DNA of 64,000 nucleotides from Microbacterium abyssi (GTDB lineage Bacteria; Actinomycetota; Actinomycetes; Actinomycetales; Microbacteriaceae), in the NCBI RefSeq assembly GCF_015277895.1, contig NZ_CP063815.1:1302001-1366000 (forward strand). The letters run 5' to 3'. Of this stretch, positions 8,826 to 16,615 are shown one piece after another (positions within the stretch are counted from its first letter, which is position 1; the number at the start of each line of letters is the position of its first letter). The position numbers and the translations under genes are program-made. The notes under the pieces are model-generated. The model saw only the letters and a list, made by a program, of their open reading frames with translations. It was not told the origin of the DNA and did no database searches.

Positions 8826-10144
8826 TGGACTACGTCATGTTGGGCGTGGGGCTCCTGCTCACGGTGGGAACGGGCCTGTTCGTCGCGAGCGAGTTCGCGC
8901 TCGTCAATCTTGACCGCGCTGAACTCGAAGCGCGACAGGCACGCGGCGAATCGCGGCTGTCGCTGACGATCAGTGCCCTGAAGCACACCTCCACCCATCT
9001 GTCGTCCGCGCAGCTCGGCATCACGCTGACCACGCTGCTGACCGGTTACACCATGGAGCCCGCCCTCTCGAACCTGCTGAGTCCTGTGCTCACCGGGTGG
9101 GGGATATCCGAGACCGCGGTCGGGCCGATCGCGACCGTCGTGGCGATGGTGGTCGCGACGGTGCTCTCCATGATCCTCGGCGAGCTCGTGCCGAAGAACT
9201 TCGCCCTGGCGCTCCCGCGCCATACTGCCAAGCTCGTCATCCCGTTCCAGATCGCGTTCACCACGGTGTTCAAGCCCGCGATCCTGCTCCTCAACGGCAG
9301 CGCGAACGGCATTCTCCGCTCCGTCGGGATCGAGCCCAAGGAGGAGCTCTCCGGGGCGCGCACGGCCGAGGAGCTCTCCTCCCTCGTCCGCCGGTCCGCG
9401 AGCGCCGGCGTGCTCGAGGCCGACACGGCGTCACTCCTCGATCGCACCCTGACCTTCGCCAGGCTCTCCGCAGACGACGTGATGACGCCGCGTCCGAGCA
9501 TGCACGCGATCGCGGCGGGCGACTCCGCCGAGGACGTCATCCAGCTCGCCCGCCGCACCGGGCACAGCCGGTTCCCCGTCTACGACGACGACCTCGATGA
9601 CATCACCGGCGTCGTCCATCTCAAGGCCGCCGTTTCCGTTCCCCGCGAGCGACGCGGCGAGGTGCCCGTCGGTGCGCTGTCGACCGAACCGCTGCGCGTT
9701 CCGGAGACCCTGCACCTCGATGTGCTGATCTCCGAGCTGCGCGCCAAGGGCTACCAGCTCGCGGTCGTCGTCGACGAATACGGCGGCACCGCCGGCATCG
9801 TCACTCTGGAAGATCTCGTGGAGGAGATCGTCGGCGAGGTGTCCGATGAGCACGACCGCAGCCGCGCGGGCGTCGTCCGAGGCCGCGACTCGATCACCTT
9901 CCCGGGCGAGCTGCGCCCTGACGAGCTGCGCAGCCGCACCGGGGTCCACGTGCCAGAAGGAGATGTGTACGACACCGTGGGCGGCTACATCATGAGCGTG
10001 CTCGAGCGCGTGCCAGCGACGGGCGACGAGGTCGCCCTCGACTCGGGCGTACTGCAGGTCGTCCGCATGGACGGCCGCCGCGTCGACCGCATCCGCTACA
10101 CGCCGGAGCCGGTCGATGTCGCGAACGAGGAGGTGACCCGATGA
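8825..10144 (+). CDS. hemolysin-family/CNNM-CorC type membrane protein
   Basis: A 439-residue membrane protein with the full TlyC/CorC architecture. It has a DUF21 transmembrane domain (about 1-190, starting [19 protein letters not shown]), a pair of CBS domains (about 215-335, [12 protein letters not shown] and the signature [29 protein letters not shown]), and a C-terminal CorC_HlyC domain (about 350-430). The family is implicated in divalent cation (Mg, Co) efflux; the hemolysin name is historical. A strong ribosome site GAGGAGGGGAG precedes the ATG, inside the preceding mini-ORF. Its stop overlaps the next gene by ATGA, so the two paralogous proteins are probably made together and may form a heteromer. 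Confidence 0.9.
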   Translation: MDYVMLGVGLLLTVGTGLFVASEFALVNLDRAELEARQARGESRLSLTISALKHTSTHLSSAQLGITLTTLLTGYTMEPALSNLLSPVLTGWGISETAVGPIATVVAMVVATVLSMILGELVPKNFALALPRHTAKLVIPFQIAFTTVFKPAILLLNGSANGILRSVGIEPKEELSGARTAEELSSLVRRSASAGVLEADTASLLDRTLTFARLSADDVMTPRPSMHAIAAGDSAEDVIQLARRTGHSRFPVYDDDLDDITGVVHLKAAVSVPRERRGEVPVGALSTEPLRVPETLHLDVLISELRAKGYQLAVVVDEYGGTAGIVTLEDLVEEIVGEVSDEHDRSRAGVVRGRDSITFPGELRPDELRSRTGVHVPEGDVYDTVGGYIMSVLERVPATGDEVALDSGVLQVVRMDGRRVDRIRYTPEPVDVANEEVTR

Positions 10145-11202
10145 GCGACTGGATGGGAATCGTCTGGCTCGTGATCCTGCTCGTCGCGAACGCCTTCTTC
10201 GTCGGTGCCGAGTTCGCCGTGATCTCGGCCCGCCGTTCACAGATCGAGCCGAGGGCGGAACAGGGCTCCCGGGCGGCGAAGACCGCCCTGTTCGCGATGG
10301 AGCACGCGACGCTCATGCTCGCGACCTCGCAGCTCGGCATCACGATCTGCTCGCTGCTGATCCTGAACGTGTCCGAGCCCGCGATCCACCACCTCCTCGG
10401 CATCCCGATGCACGCACTCGGGTGGGCCGAACCCGTCGTCGACGTCACCGGGTTCGTCATCGCGCTCGTCCTGGTCTCGTACCTGCACGTCGTTTTCGGC
10501 GAGATGGTGCCGAAGAACCTCGCGTTCTCGGTGCCGGACCGGGCGGTGCTGATCCTTGCGCCGCCACTGGTGTGGGTCTCGAAGGTGTTCCACCCGGTGA
10601 TCTGGGTTCTCAACGCTGCGGCCAACGGCGTGCTGCGCCTGTTCCGCGTCGAGCCGAAGAACGAGGCGGCATCCACCTTCACGATCGACGAGGTGGCGAC
10701 GATCGTCAACCAGTCTCGTCGCGAAGGCGTGCTGACGGACACGTCGGGCGCCGTCGCCAAGGCCGTCGAGTTCACCGACAAGAAGGCGCGGGACGTCGCC
10801 GTGTCACTGGGCGATCTCGTCACCCTGCCGCAGACGACCACTCCGGACGACATCGAACGTGCGGTGGCCCGCTACGGATTCTCCCGCTACGTGATCGTGG
10901 ACGACGAGAGCACCCCGCTGGGCTACGTGCACCTGAAGGACATCCTCAGAGCGTCGGAAGGGGAGGACGCCGCCTCGAAGACGGTTGCGCCGATCCCGCC
11001 CAAGCGCATTCACCACATGGTGCCGGTGCAGGAGGACACCGACCTCGAGGACGCGCTCGCGCTCATGCGGCGCGCCGGTCGCCACCTGGCGAAGGTGCGC
11101 AACGCGCAGGGGGAGACCACCGCCGTGCTGTTCCTCGAGGACATCCTCGAAGAACTCGTCGGCGAGGTTCAGGATGCCACCAGAAGGGTGCACGGCCGGT
11201 AG
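10141..11202 (+). CDS. second hemolysin-family/CorC-type membrane protein, short form
   Basis: A 353-residue paralogue of the preceding gene: DUF21 membrane domain (about 1-190, beginning [33 protein letters not shown]) and two CBS motifs (about 210-340, GYVHLKDILRA and LFLEDILEELVGEV). It ends right after the second CBS and lacks the CorC_HlyC domain found in its partner. The asymmetric pair, one with and one without the C-terminal domain, is translationally coupled. A role in cation homeostasis is inferred from the family. Confidence 0.88.
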   Translation: MSDWMGIVWLVILLVANAFFVGAEFAVISARRSQIEPRAEQGSRAAKTALFAMEHATLMLATSQLGITICSLLILNVSEPAIHHLLGIPMHALGWAEPVVDVTGFVIALVLVSYLHVVFGEMVPKNLAFSVPDRAVLILAPPLVWVSKVFHPVIWVLNAAANGVLRLFRVEPKNEAASTFTIDEVATIVNQSRREGVLTDTSGAVAKAVEFTDKKARDVAVSLGDLVTLPQTTTPDDIERAVARYGFSRYVIVDDESTPLGYVHLKDILRASEGEDAASKTVAPIPPKRIHHMVPVQEDTDLEDALALMRRAGRHLAKVRNAQGETTAVLFLEDILEELVGEVQDATRRVHGR

Positions 11203-11220
11203 ACGGCGGCCGCCGCGGGA

Positions 11221-12288
11221 TCAGCGCCAGCGTGCGCGCAGGTACTGCGGCGGCCAGTTCGTCTCTGCGCCGAGTTCGTGTGCGGCGCGCAGCCCGAAGT
11301 GCGGGTCGCGCAGCCACTCCCGTCCGGCGAAGATCGCGTCCGCCGCGCCTTCGGTGAGCACCTGCTCGGCCTGTTCGGCGGCGGTGATGAGTCCGACCGC
11401 GCTGACGGGCACCCGGCCGGTCTTCCGCACGGTCGCGGCCAGCGGCACCTGATAACCCGGGTGCACGTCGATCCGCTGGTGCGCCACCAGGCCGCCGCTG
11501 GAGACGTCGATCAGGTCGGCGCCGTGCGTGATGGCCCACTCCGAGACCTGCGCGGCTTCGGAAGCGGCGAATCCGCCGTCGGCGTGGTCGGTTGCGGAGA
11601 TGCGGACGAACACGGGCACTCCGGCTCCTGCGACGGCGCGCACCTCGTCGATCACGCGCAGCAGCAGGCGGGCGCGGTTCGCAAGCGATCCGCCGTACTC
11701 GTCAGTCCGCTGATTCGACAGCGGCGAGAGGAACTGATGCAGCAGGTACCCGTGAGCGCCGTGCAGCTCGAGCACGTCGAACCCGGCATCCACCGCTCGC
11801 CGTGCCGCGGCGGCGAAGCCGTCCACGACGCGCTCGATGCCGGCGGCATCCACGGCTGCGGGCTCGGCGAAGCCCTCGAAGGCGATCGCCGAAGGCGCGA
11901 CCGTCTGCCATCCGCCGTCCGCCTCGGGAACCGAGCCGCGCTCATCGGCCCACGGCCACCAGGTCGAGGCCTTGCGTCCGGCGTGGGCGAGCTGGATGCC
12001 GGCGAGCGCGCCGCGGTGGTGGATGGCCTGCACGATCGGCGCCCAGGCGTCGCGCTGCTCGTCGTTCCAGATGCCGGTGTCCCGTGGGGAGATGCGTCCC
12101 TCGGGCACGACGCTGGTCGCTTCGGCCACGATGAGGCCCGCCCCGCCCGATGCGAATTGGGTCAGATGCGCGTGGTGCCATTCCTGCACGAAGCCGTCCA
12201 CGGCGCTGTACATGCACATCGGCGAGACCCACAGGCGGTTCGGGAAGGTGACGGAGCGGATGCTGAGCGGGGAGAAGAGAAGACTCAC
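11221..12288 (-). CDS. NADH:flavin oxidoreductase, old yellow enzyme family (YqjM/NamA-like)
   Basis: An FMN-dependent ene-reductase of 355 residues. The N-terminus SPLSIRSVTFPNRLWVSPMCMYSA is typical of the YqjM class, with Cys in the PMCMYS stretch near the flavin. The barrel signature HGAHGYLLHQFLSPLSNQRTDEYGG appears about residue 170. These enzymes reduce activated C=C bonds of enals, enones or nitro compounds; the physiological substrate is unknown. The GTG start has a TACGGT hexamer ending 6 bases upstream, so the mRNA is probably leaderless. The promoter is back-to-back with that of nnrD. Confidence 0.92.
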   Translation of the reverse strand: MSLLFSPLSIRSVTFPNRLWVSPMCMYSAVDGFVQEWHHAHLTQFASGGAGLIVAEATSVVPEGRISPRDTGIWNDEQRDAWAPIVQAIHHRGALAGIQLAHAGRKASTWWPWADERGSVPEADGGWQTVAPSAIAFEGFAEPAAVDAAGIERVVDGFAAAARRAVDAGFDVLELHGAHGYLLHQFLSPLSNQRTDEYGGSLANRARLLLRVIDEVRAVAGAGVPVFVRISATDHADGGFAASEAAQVSEWAITHGADLIDVSSGGLVAHQRIDVHPGYQVPLAATVRKTGRVPVSAVGLITAAEQAEQVLTEGAADAIFAGREWLRDPHFGLRAAHELGAETNWPPQYLRARWR

Positions 12289-12294
12289 CCTTCG

Positions 12295-12300
12295 ACCGTA
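12295..12300 (-). promoter_or_regulatory. -10 hexamer, leaderless GTG start for the ene-reductase
   Basis: TACGGT on the minus strand ends 6 bases before GTG 12288. It faces away from the nnrD hexamer 26 bases further on, so this 50-base gap holds two divergent promoters. Confidence 0.5.
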
Positions 12301-12326
12301 GTGCCGCCGTCGGCCGGTCGGCGCGC

Positions 12327-12332
12327 TAGCGT
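12327..12332 (+). promoter_or_regulatory. -10 hexamer, leaderless start for nnrD
   Basis: TAGCGT ends 6 bases before ATG 12339; no ribosome site is visible in the spacer TGACTC. Confidence 0.5.
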
Positions 12333-12338
12333 TGACTC

Positions 12339-13175
12339 ATGGTCGACGTCCGCGAATGGTCCCGTGCGGACACCGTGCCGCTGCTGCGCGTGCCGACGGC
12401 GTCCGACGACAAGTACTCGCGCGGCGTGGTCGCCATCCGCACCGGATCGGATGCGTATCCCGGAGCCGCCGTGCTCGGCGTCGAGGCGGCGTGGCGCACC
12501 GGCGCGGGATTCGTCCGGTACGTCGGCGGGGGCAGAGCAGCGGATGCCGTGATCGCCCGCCGCCCGGAGACGGTCGCCGCACCCGACATCGGGCGCACGC
12601 GTGTCGGGGCCTGGGTGATCGGATCCGGAACGGACTCCGCGCACCGCGCCTGGGACGAGGAGCGAGCGCTGCATGAGGTCCTTACCGGCGGCACACCCGT
12701 CGTCGTCGACGCCGGCGCGCTCGATCTGGCACCTCGCGCCGCCGCGCCGCTGGTGGTCACGCCCCATGCCGGCGAGTTCGCGCGGCTGCGCGAGAGGATG
12801 AGCCTGTCGCCCGAGGGCGGCGGAGACCGCGCCGCGGATGCCGCCGAAGTCGCCGCAGCGCTCGCCGCGGTCGTCCTCCTCAAGGGGGCGCCGACGATCA
12901 TCGCCGCTCCCGACGGCTCTGTCCGGAGCGTCACAGGGGCGCCGTCGTGGCTGGCCACGGCGGGAACCGGCGACGTGCTCGCCGGGATGCTGGGCGCGCT
13001 GATCGCATCGAATCCGGAATCGTCCCTCGCGGATGTCGCCGCATCCGCCGCCTGGCTCCACGGCCATGCCGCCGCGATGGCCTCCGGCGTGCAAGATGGC
13101 GCTCCGGGGCATCCGATCGTCGCCCTCGATCTCGCTCGTGCGATCCCGGCCGCGATCGAGGACCTGCTGTCGTGA
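12339..13175 (+). CDS. nnrD: ADP-dependent NAD(P)H-hydrate dehydratase
   Basis: Repairs hydrated NAD(P)H (NADHX, NADPHX) back to the active cofactor using ADP. It is a ribokinase-like fold of 278 residues: SDDKYSRGVVAIRTGSDAYPGAAVLG at about 25-50, LVVTPHAGEFARLR near 145, and the nucleotide-binding GTGDVLAGMLGAL near 210. The N-terminal NnrE epimerase domain, fused in many bacteria, is absent; the epimerase must be elsewhere. The stop overlaps the following gene by GTGA. The initiation region has a TAGCGT hexamer 6 bases before ATG and no ribosome site. Confidence 0.93.
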   Translation: MVDVREWSRADTVPLLRVPTASDDKYSRGVVAIRTGSDAYPGAAVLGVEAAWRTGAGFVRYVGGGRAADAVIARRPETVAAPDIGRTRVGAWVIGSGTDSAHRAWDEERALHEVLTGGTPVVVDAGALDLAPRAAAPLVVTPHAGEFARLRERMSLSPEGGGDRAADAAEVAAALAAVVLLKGAPTIIAAPDGSVRSVTGAPSWLATAGTGDVLAGMLGALIASNPESSLADVAASAAWLHGHAAAMASGVQDGAPGHPIVALDLARAIPAAIEDLLS

Positions 13176-14383
13176 AGCTCCGCGTCGCCGGCCTGTGGGC
13201 CGCCTTCCTCGCCGCGCACGTGCTCGTCGCCTGGCTCGGCTGGGTGTACCCGACCCAGCCCATGGGCGACGTCGTACTGGTCTATCAGCCGTGGTCCGCC
13301 TCGGCGCTCAGCGGCGGAGCGATCGTCGGCATCACCGAGTCGTGGGTGTACCCGCAGCCCGCGCTGCTCCCCATGCTCCTCACGCAGCTGCTCGCCTGGC
13401 CCCTGAACGGCCTGGTCGGCACGACGGGCGCGTATCTGATCGGCTGGGCCGTGCTGGTCACGGCGCTGGATGCCGCAGGCCTCGGCGTGCTCGTCGGTCG
13501 CACCGGCACCGCCGCACGGCGTTCTGCCGGCTGGTTCTGGACCGCGGCGATGCTGCTGTTCGGACCGATCGCGATGTATCGCATCGACGCGGTGACCGTG
13601 CCGCTGGCCGTGATCGGCGGATGCTGGCTCGTCAGACGCCCCGCCGTCGCCGCAGCGGTGCTCACCTTCGCCGCGTGGGTGAAGATCTGGCCGGGCGCGC
13701 TCATCGTCGCGGCCGTGGCCGCTGCGCGCACGCGGATGCGGATTCTGCTCGCATTCCTCGCGACGAGCGCCCTGATCGTCGTCCTGCTGTTCCTGCTCGG
13801 CGCGGACCGCCACCTGTTCGGCTTCATCTTCGAGCAGACCGGGCGCGGGCTGCAGATCGAAGCGGTCGCCGCGACGCCGTTCATGTGGATGGCGGCGGCG
13901 GGCGCGGCATCCATCGACTACAGCTTCGAGATCCTCACCTTCCAGATCGGCGCCCCCGGAGTCGACGTGCTCTCGATGCTGCTGACCCCGCTCATGGCCG
14001 GCGCCGCGATCGGCGTGCTGATCCTCGGCGCGGTGAAAGCGTCGCGCGGCGCATCCTTCCCGCGGCTGTTCCCACCGCTCGCGCTGACGCTGGTCACCGT
14101 GCTCATCGTGACGAACAAGGTCGGCTCGCCGCAGTTCCAGACCTGGCTGATCGCGCCGGTGATCCTGTGGATCATCTTCGACCGCACCCGCGCCGGGATT
14201 CCCGCGGCCCTCGTGCTCGTGCTCGCCGGTCTCACCTGCCTCGTCTATCCGCTGACCTATGACGGGCTGCTGCGCGCTGAACCCGTGCCGATCCTGCTGC
14301 TGACCGCGCGCAACGCGCTCGTGATCGTACTGCTCGTCGTCGCCGTGCGCGCGCTCGTTCGCGTACCCATCAAGAGAAACTGA
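13172..14383 (+). CDS. polytopic membrane protein, GT87/DUF2029-like mannosyltransferase
   Basis: A 403-residue protein with about ten hydrophobic segments. The first extracellular loop has PMGDVVLVYQPW, and the mid-protein stretch YRIDAVTVPLAVIGGCWLVRRP is followed by FAAWVKIWPGAL. This resembles GT87 polyprenol-phosphate-mannose dependent mannosyltransferases (PimE-like), where an Asp in the first loop is catalytic, but the match is loose. The GTG start at 13172 overlaps the stop of nnrD (GTGA), so it is co-translated. A role in cell-envelope glycosylation is inference. Confidence 0.65.
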   Translation: MKLRVAGLWAAFLAAHVLVAWLGWVYPTQPMGDVVLVYQPWSASALSGGAIVGITESWVYPQPALLPMLLTQLLAWPLNGLVGTTGAYLIGWAVLVTALDAAGLGVLVGRTGTAARRSAGWFWTAAMLLFGPIAMYRIDAVTVPLAVIGGCWLVRRPAVAAAVLTFAAWVKIWPGALIVAAVAAARTRMRILLAFLATSALIVVLLFLLGADRHLFGFIFEQTGRGLQIEAVAATPFMWMAAAGAASIDYSFEILTFQIGAPGVDVLSMLLTPLMAGAAIGVLILGAVKASRGASFPRLFPPLALTLVTVLIVTNKVGSPQFQTWLIAPVILWIIFDRTRAGIPAALVLVLAGLTCLVYPLTYDGLLRAEPVPILLLTARNALVIVLLVVAVRALVRVPIKRN

Positions 14384-14391
14384 GGAACACC

Positions 14392-14709
14392 ATGCTCATC
14401 GCCTTCTCCGTCGCACCGTCGGGTACCGGAAACACCGACGGCTCCGTGCACGACGCCGTCGCCGCCGCCGTCAAGGTGGTCCGTGAATGCGGGCTGCCGC
14501 ACCGAACGACCAGCATGTTCACCGAGATCGAGGGCCCCGACTGGGACACCGTGATGGATGTGGTCAAGCGCGCCACCGAGGCCGTCATGCCGTTCGGCTC
14601 CCGGGTGTCGCTCGTGCTCAAGGCCGACATCCGCCCCGGCTACGCGGGTGAGCTCGACGCCAAGATCGACCGCCTCGAGGCGGCGATCGGGGATGCCGAA
14701 GCGCAGTAG
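14392..14709 (+). CDS. thiamine-binding protein, MTH1187/DUF77 family
   Basis: A 105-residue alpha/beta protein of the MTH1187/YkoF-like family. The start MLIAFSVAPSGTGNTDGSVHDAVAAAV and the segment MFTEIEGPDWDTVMDVVKRA are typical, with family members forming tetramers that bind thiamine or its hydroxymethylpyrimidine part. It lies 8 bases after the membrane protein, preceded by AACTGAGGAACACC (GAGGAA ribosome site). The role is probably cytoplasmic thiamine handling. Its TAG stop is reused as the first bases of the -10 hexamer of the next gene. Confidence 0.85.
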   Translation: MLIAFSVAPSGTGNTDGSVHDAVAAAVKVVRECGLPHRTTSMFTEIEGPDWDTVMDVVKRATEAVMPFGSRVSLVLKADIRPGYAGELDAKIDRLEAAIGDAEAQ

Positions 14710-14712
14710 CAT
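14707..14712 (+). promoter_or_regulatory. -10 hexamer overlapping a stop codon, leaderless GTG start for the MFS gene
   Basis: TAGCAT: the first three bases are the stop codon of the thiamine-binding gene, and the hexamer ends 6 bases before GTG 14719. Confidence 0.5.
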
Positions 14713-14718
14713 GGTCGG

Positions 14719-15933
14719 GTGAACCACTCCTCGACCAGGTCGAGGGGTGCGGCGATGATGGCGCTCCTCTCTCTCGCCATCGGCTCCTTCGGCATCGGCA
14801 TGACCGAGTTCGTCATCATGGGCCTCCTGCCCGACATCGCGCGCGACCTGCGTCCCGACCTCTGGGCCGCCTCGCCCGAGGATGCGATCGGCCAGACCGG
14901 CATCCTCGTCTCGCTATACGCGCTCGGCGTCGTGATCGGCGCTCCGACGATCGCGGGCCTGGTCGCACGATTCCCTCGGCACCGGGTCATGATTGCCCTG
15001 GCGATCGCGCTCACCGTCTTCAACGCGCTGACTGTGATCCTGCCGACCTTCGAGCTCGTCGGCGCGTCACGCCTGCTGGCGGGGCTGCCGCACGGAGCAT
15101 ACTTCGGCATCGGCGCGCTGGTCGCTGCCGACGTGCTCGGCCCCGGTAAGCGCGCCCAGGGCGTCGCGTTCATCCTCACCGGACTCACGATCGCCAACGT
15201 CGTCGGTGTACCGCTGGGCACTTTCCTCGGGCAGCAGTGGGGCTGGCGCACTGCCTTCCTGGTCGTCACGATCGTCTTCGCCGCCGCGACCGTGTGCATC
15301 GCCGCTTTCGTGCCGAAGCATCCCGGCGAACCGGGTCGCACGCTGCGGTCCGAACTCGGCGTGTTCCGAGTCGGACAGGTCTGGCTCACGCTCGGGGTCG
15401 GAGCGATCGGCTTCGGCGGGTTCTTCGCCGTCTACAGTTACGTCGCTCCTCTCGTCACCGATGTCGCCGGCTCGCCGGCGTGGGCGGTGCCGATCGTGCT
15501 GGTCATCGTCGGTCTCGGGATGACGGTCGGCAATCTGCTCGGCGGCTACATGGCCGATCGCGACCTGCGCCGGACGCTGCTGGTGGGCATGAGCGGGCTG
15601 GCCGTGGTTCTCGCGCTGCTGGCGCTGCTGTCGTCGCAGGTCATCCTCCTGGCCGTGCTCGCCTTCGGCGTCGGGCTGGTGTCGTCGGTGCTGAGCCCGG
15701 CGATCCAGACGCGGCTGATGGACGTTGCGGGCGACAACCAGTCCATCGCCGCCGCGATGAACCACTCGGCGCTGAACATCGGCAACAGCCTGGGCGCCTT
15801 CCTCGGCGGGGTGGTGATCTCGCTCGGCTGGGGCTTCACGGCGCCGGCGTGGGTGGGAGCGGCGCTCGCGCTGGTCGGACTCGGGATCACCGTGATCGCG
15901 TACCGCGCCGAGCCGGTGGCCGTCGCCGCCTGA
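14719..15933 (+). CDS. MFS transporter, AraJ/Cmx-like drug or sugar efflux
   Basis: A 404-residue major facilitator with 12 predicted membrane segments. The first helix SLAIGSFGIGMTEFVIMGLLPDIA is diagnostic of the AraJ/YdhP/chloramphenicol-efflux (DHA1) group, as is the later GLTIANVVGVPLGTFLGQQWGWRTAF (motif C-like). It probably exports small compounds by proton antiport. GTG 14719 is chosen because a TAGCAT hexamer sits 6 bases upstream; an ATG 33 bases downstream (MMALLSLAIG) is the alternative and would remove a polar leader of eleven residues. No regulator is adjacent. Confidence 0.88.
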   Translation: MNHSSTRSRGAAMMALLSLAIGSFGIGMTEFVIMGLLPDIARDLRPDLWAASPEDAIGQTGILVSLYALGVVIGAPTIAGLVARFPRHRVMIALAIALTVFNALTVILPTFELVGASRLLAGLPHGAYFGIGALVAADVLGPGKRAQGVAFILTGLTIANVVGVPLGTFLGQQWGWRTAFLVVTIVFAAATVCIAAFVPKHPGEPGRTLRSELGVFRVGQVWLTLGVGAIGFGGFFAVYSYVAPLVTDVAGSPAWAVPIVLVIVGLGMTVGNLLGGYMADRDLRRTLLVGMSGLAVVLALLALLSSQVILLAVLAFGVGLVSSVLSPAIQTRLMDVAGDNQSIAAAMNHSALNIGNSLGAFLGGVVISLGWGFTAPAWVGAALALVGLGITVIAYRAEPVAVAA

Positions 15934-15958
15934 ACCATCCGTCCGGTCGACGGGCGAA

Positions 15959-15964
15959 TAGGGT
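15959..15964 (+). promoter_or_regulatory. -10 hexamer, leaderless start for the Nudix gene
   Basis: TAGGGT ends 6 bases before ATG 15971. The spacer GAGGGC also resembles a weak ribosome site. Confidence 0.5.
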
Positions 15965-15970
15965 GAGGGC

Positions 15971-16597
15971 ATGGATGCGACGATGCTCGTGGGCGGAACG
16001 GCCGTGCTGGTGCGCGAGGGCGACGACGGCCTGGAGACGCTGCTGATCCGCCGCCCCGACCGCGGGTCGTTCGCCAGTGCATGGGTGTTCCCCGGCGGTG
16101 TCGTCGAAGACGTGGATGTCGTTCCGGGCGAGAGCGAGGAGCACGTCGCCGCTCGTGCCGCCGCCCGCGAGTGCGCGGAGGAGGTGGGACTGCGACCGGA
16201 GGGCCTGCACGTGCTGTCGTGCTGGGTCCCGCCCGCAGAGGCGCCCAAGCGGGTGCGGACGTGGTTCTACCTGGCTGGTGCGCACAGAGACGTGCTGCGA
16301 CTCGCGCCCGATGAGGTTCTCGATGCCCAGTGGCTCACGCCGGCCGAGGCGCTCCGCCGCCATGCCGCTGGCGAAGCGATCCTGTTCCCGCCGACCTGGG
16401 TCACGCTGGATTGGCTCGAAGGCAGGACGACGATCGACGAGGCGCTGGCTGCGGCATCCGTCCTCGAACTGTACGAGACGCATCTCATCGGCGGCGGCGT
16501 GTTCGTGTGGGGCGGCGATGCGGAGCATCCCAAGGGAGGCGGCGGTCGTCACCGCATCGACACCTCGGTGCTGCCCTGGCAGTACGCGCGCGACTGA
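15971..16597 (+). CDS. Nudix hydrolase, NUDT19/NUDT7-like
   Basis: A 208-residue Nudix enzyme. The box begins WVFPGGVVEDVD near residue 38 and ends AARECAEEVGL near 70; the spacing between the two halves is longer than in the standard Nudix box, as in the CoA/NUDT19-like group (GG followed by an insertion). The catalytic REcAEE residues are intact. Expected chemistry is hydrolysis of a nucleoside-diphosphate linkage, perhaps of CoA derivatives; the substrate is not certain. The C-terminus is Gly-rich (GGGVFVWGGDAEHPKGGGG). It is convergent with metX, 18 bases away. Confidence 0.88.
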   Translation: MDATMLVGGTAVLVREGDDGLETLLIRRPDRGSFASAWVFPGGVVEDVDVVPGESEEHVAARAAARECAEEVGLRPEGLHVLSCWVPPAEAPKRVRTWFYLAGAHRDVLRLAPDEVLDAQWLTPAEALRRHAAGEAILFPPTWVTLDWLEGRTTIDEALAAASVLELYETHLIGGGVFVWGGDAEHPKGGGGRHRIDTSVLPWQYARD

Positions 16598-16615
16598 GCC
16601 GCGTGGATCGGGTGA

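Noticed and set aside
12947..13171. Extended N-terminus for the GT87-like membrane protein
   Set aside because: The extra residues are an Arg-rich out-of-frame reading of nnrD; GTG 13172 overlapping the nnrD stop gives the proper first helix.
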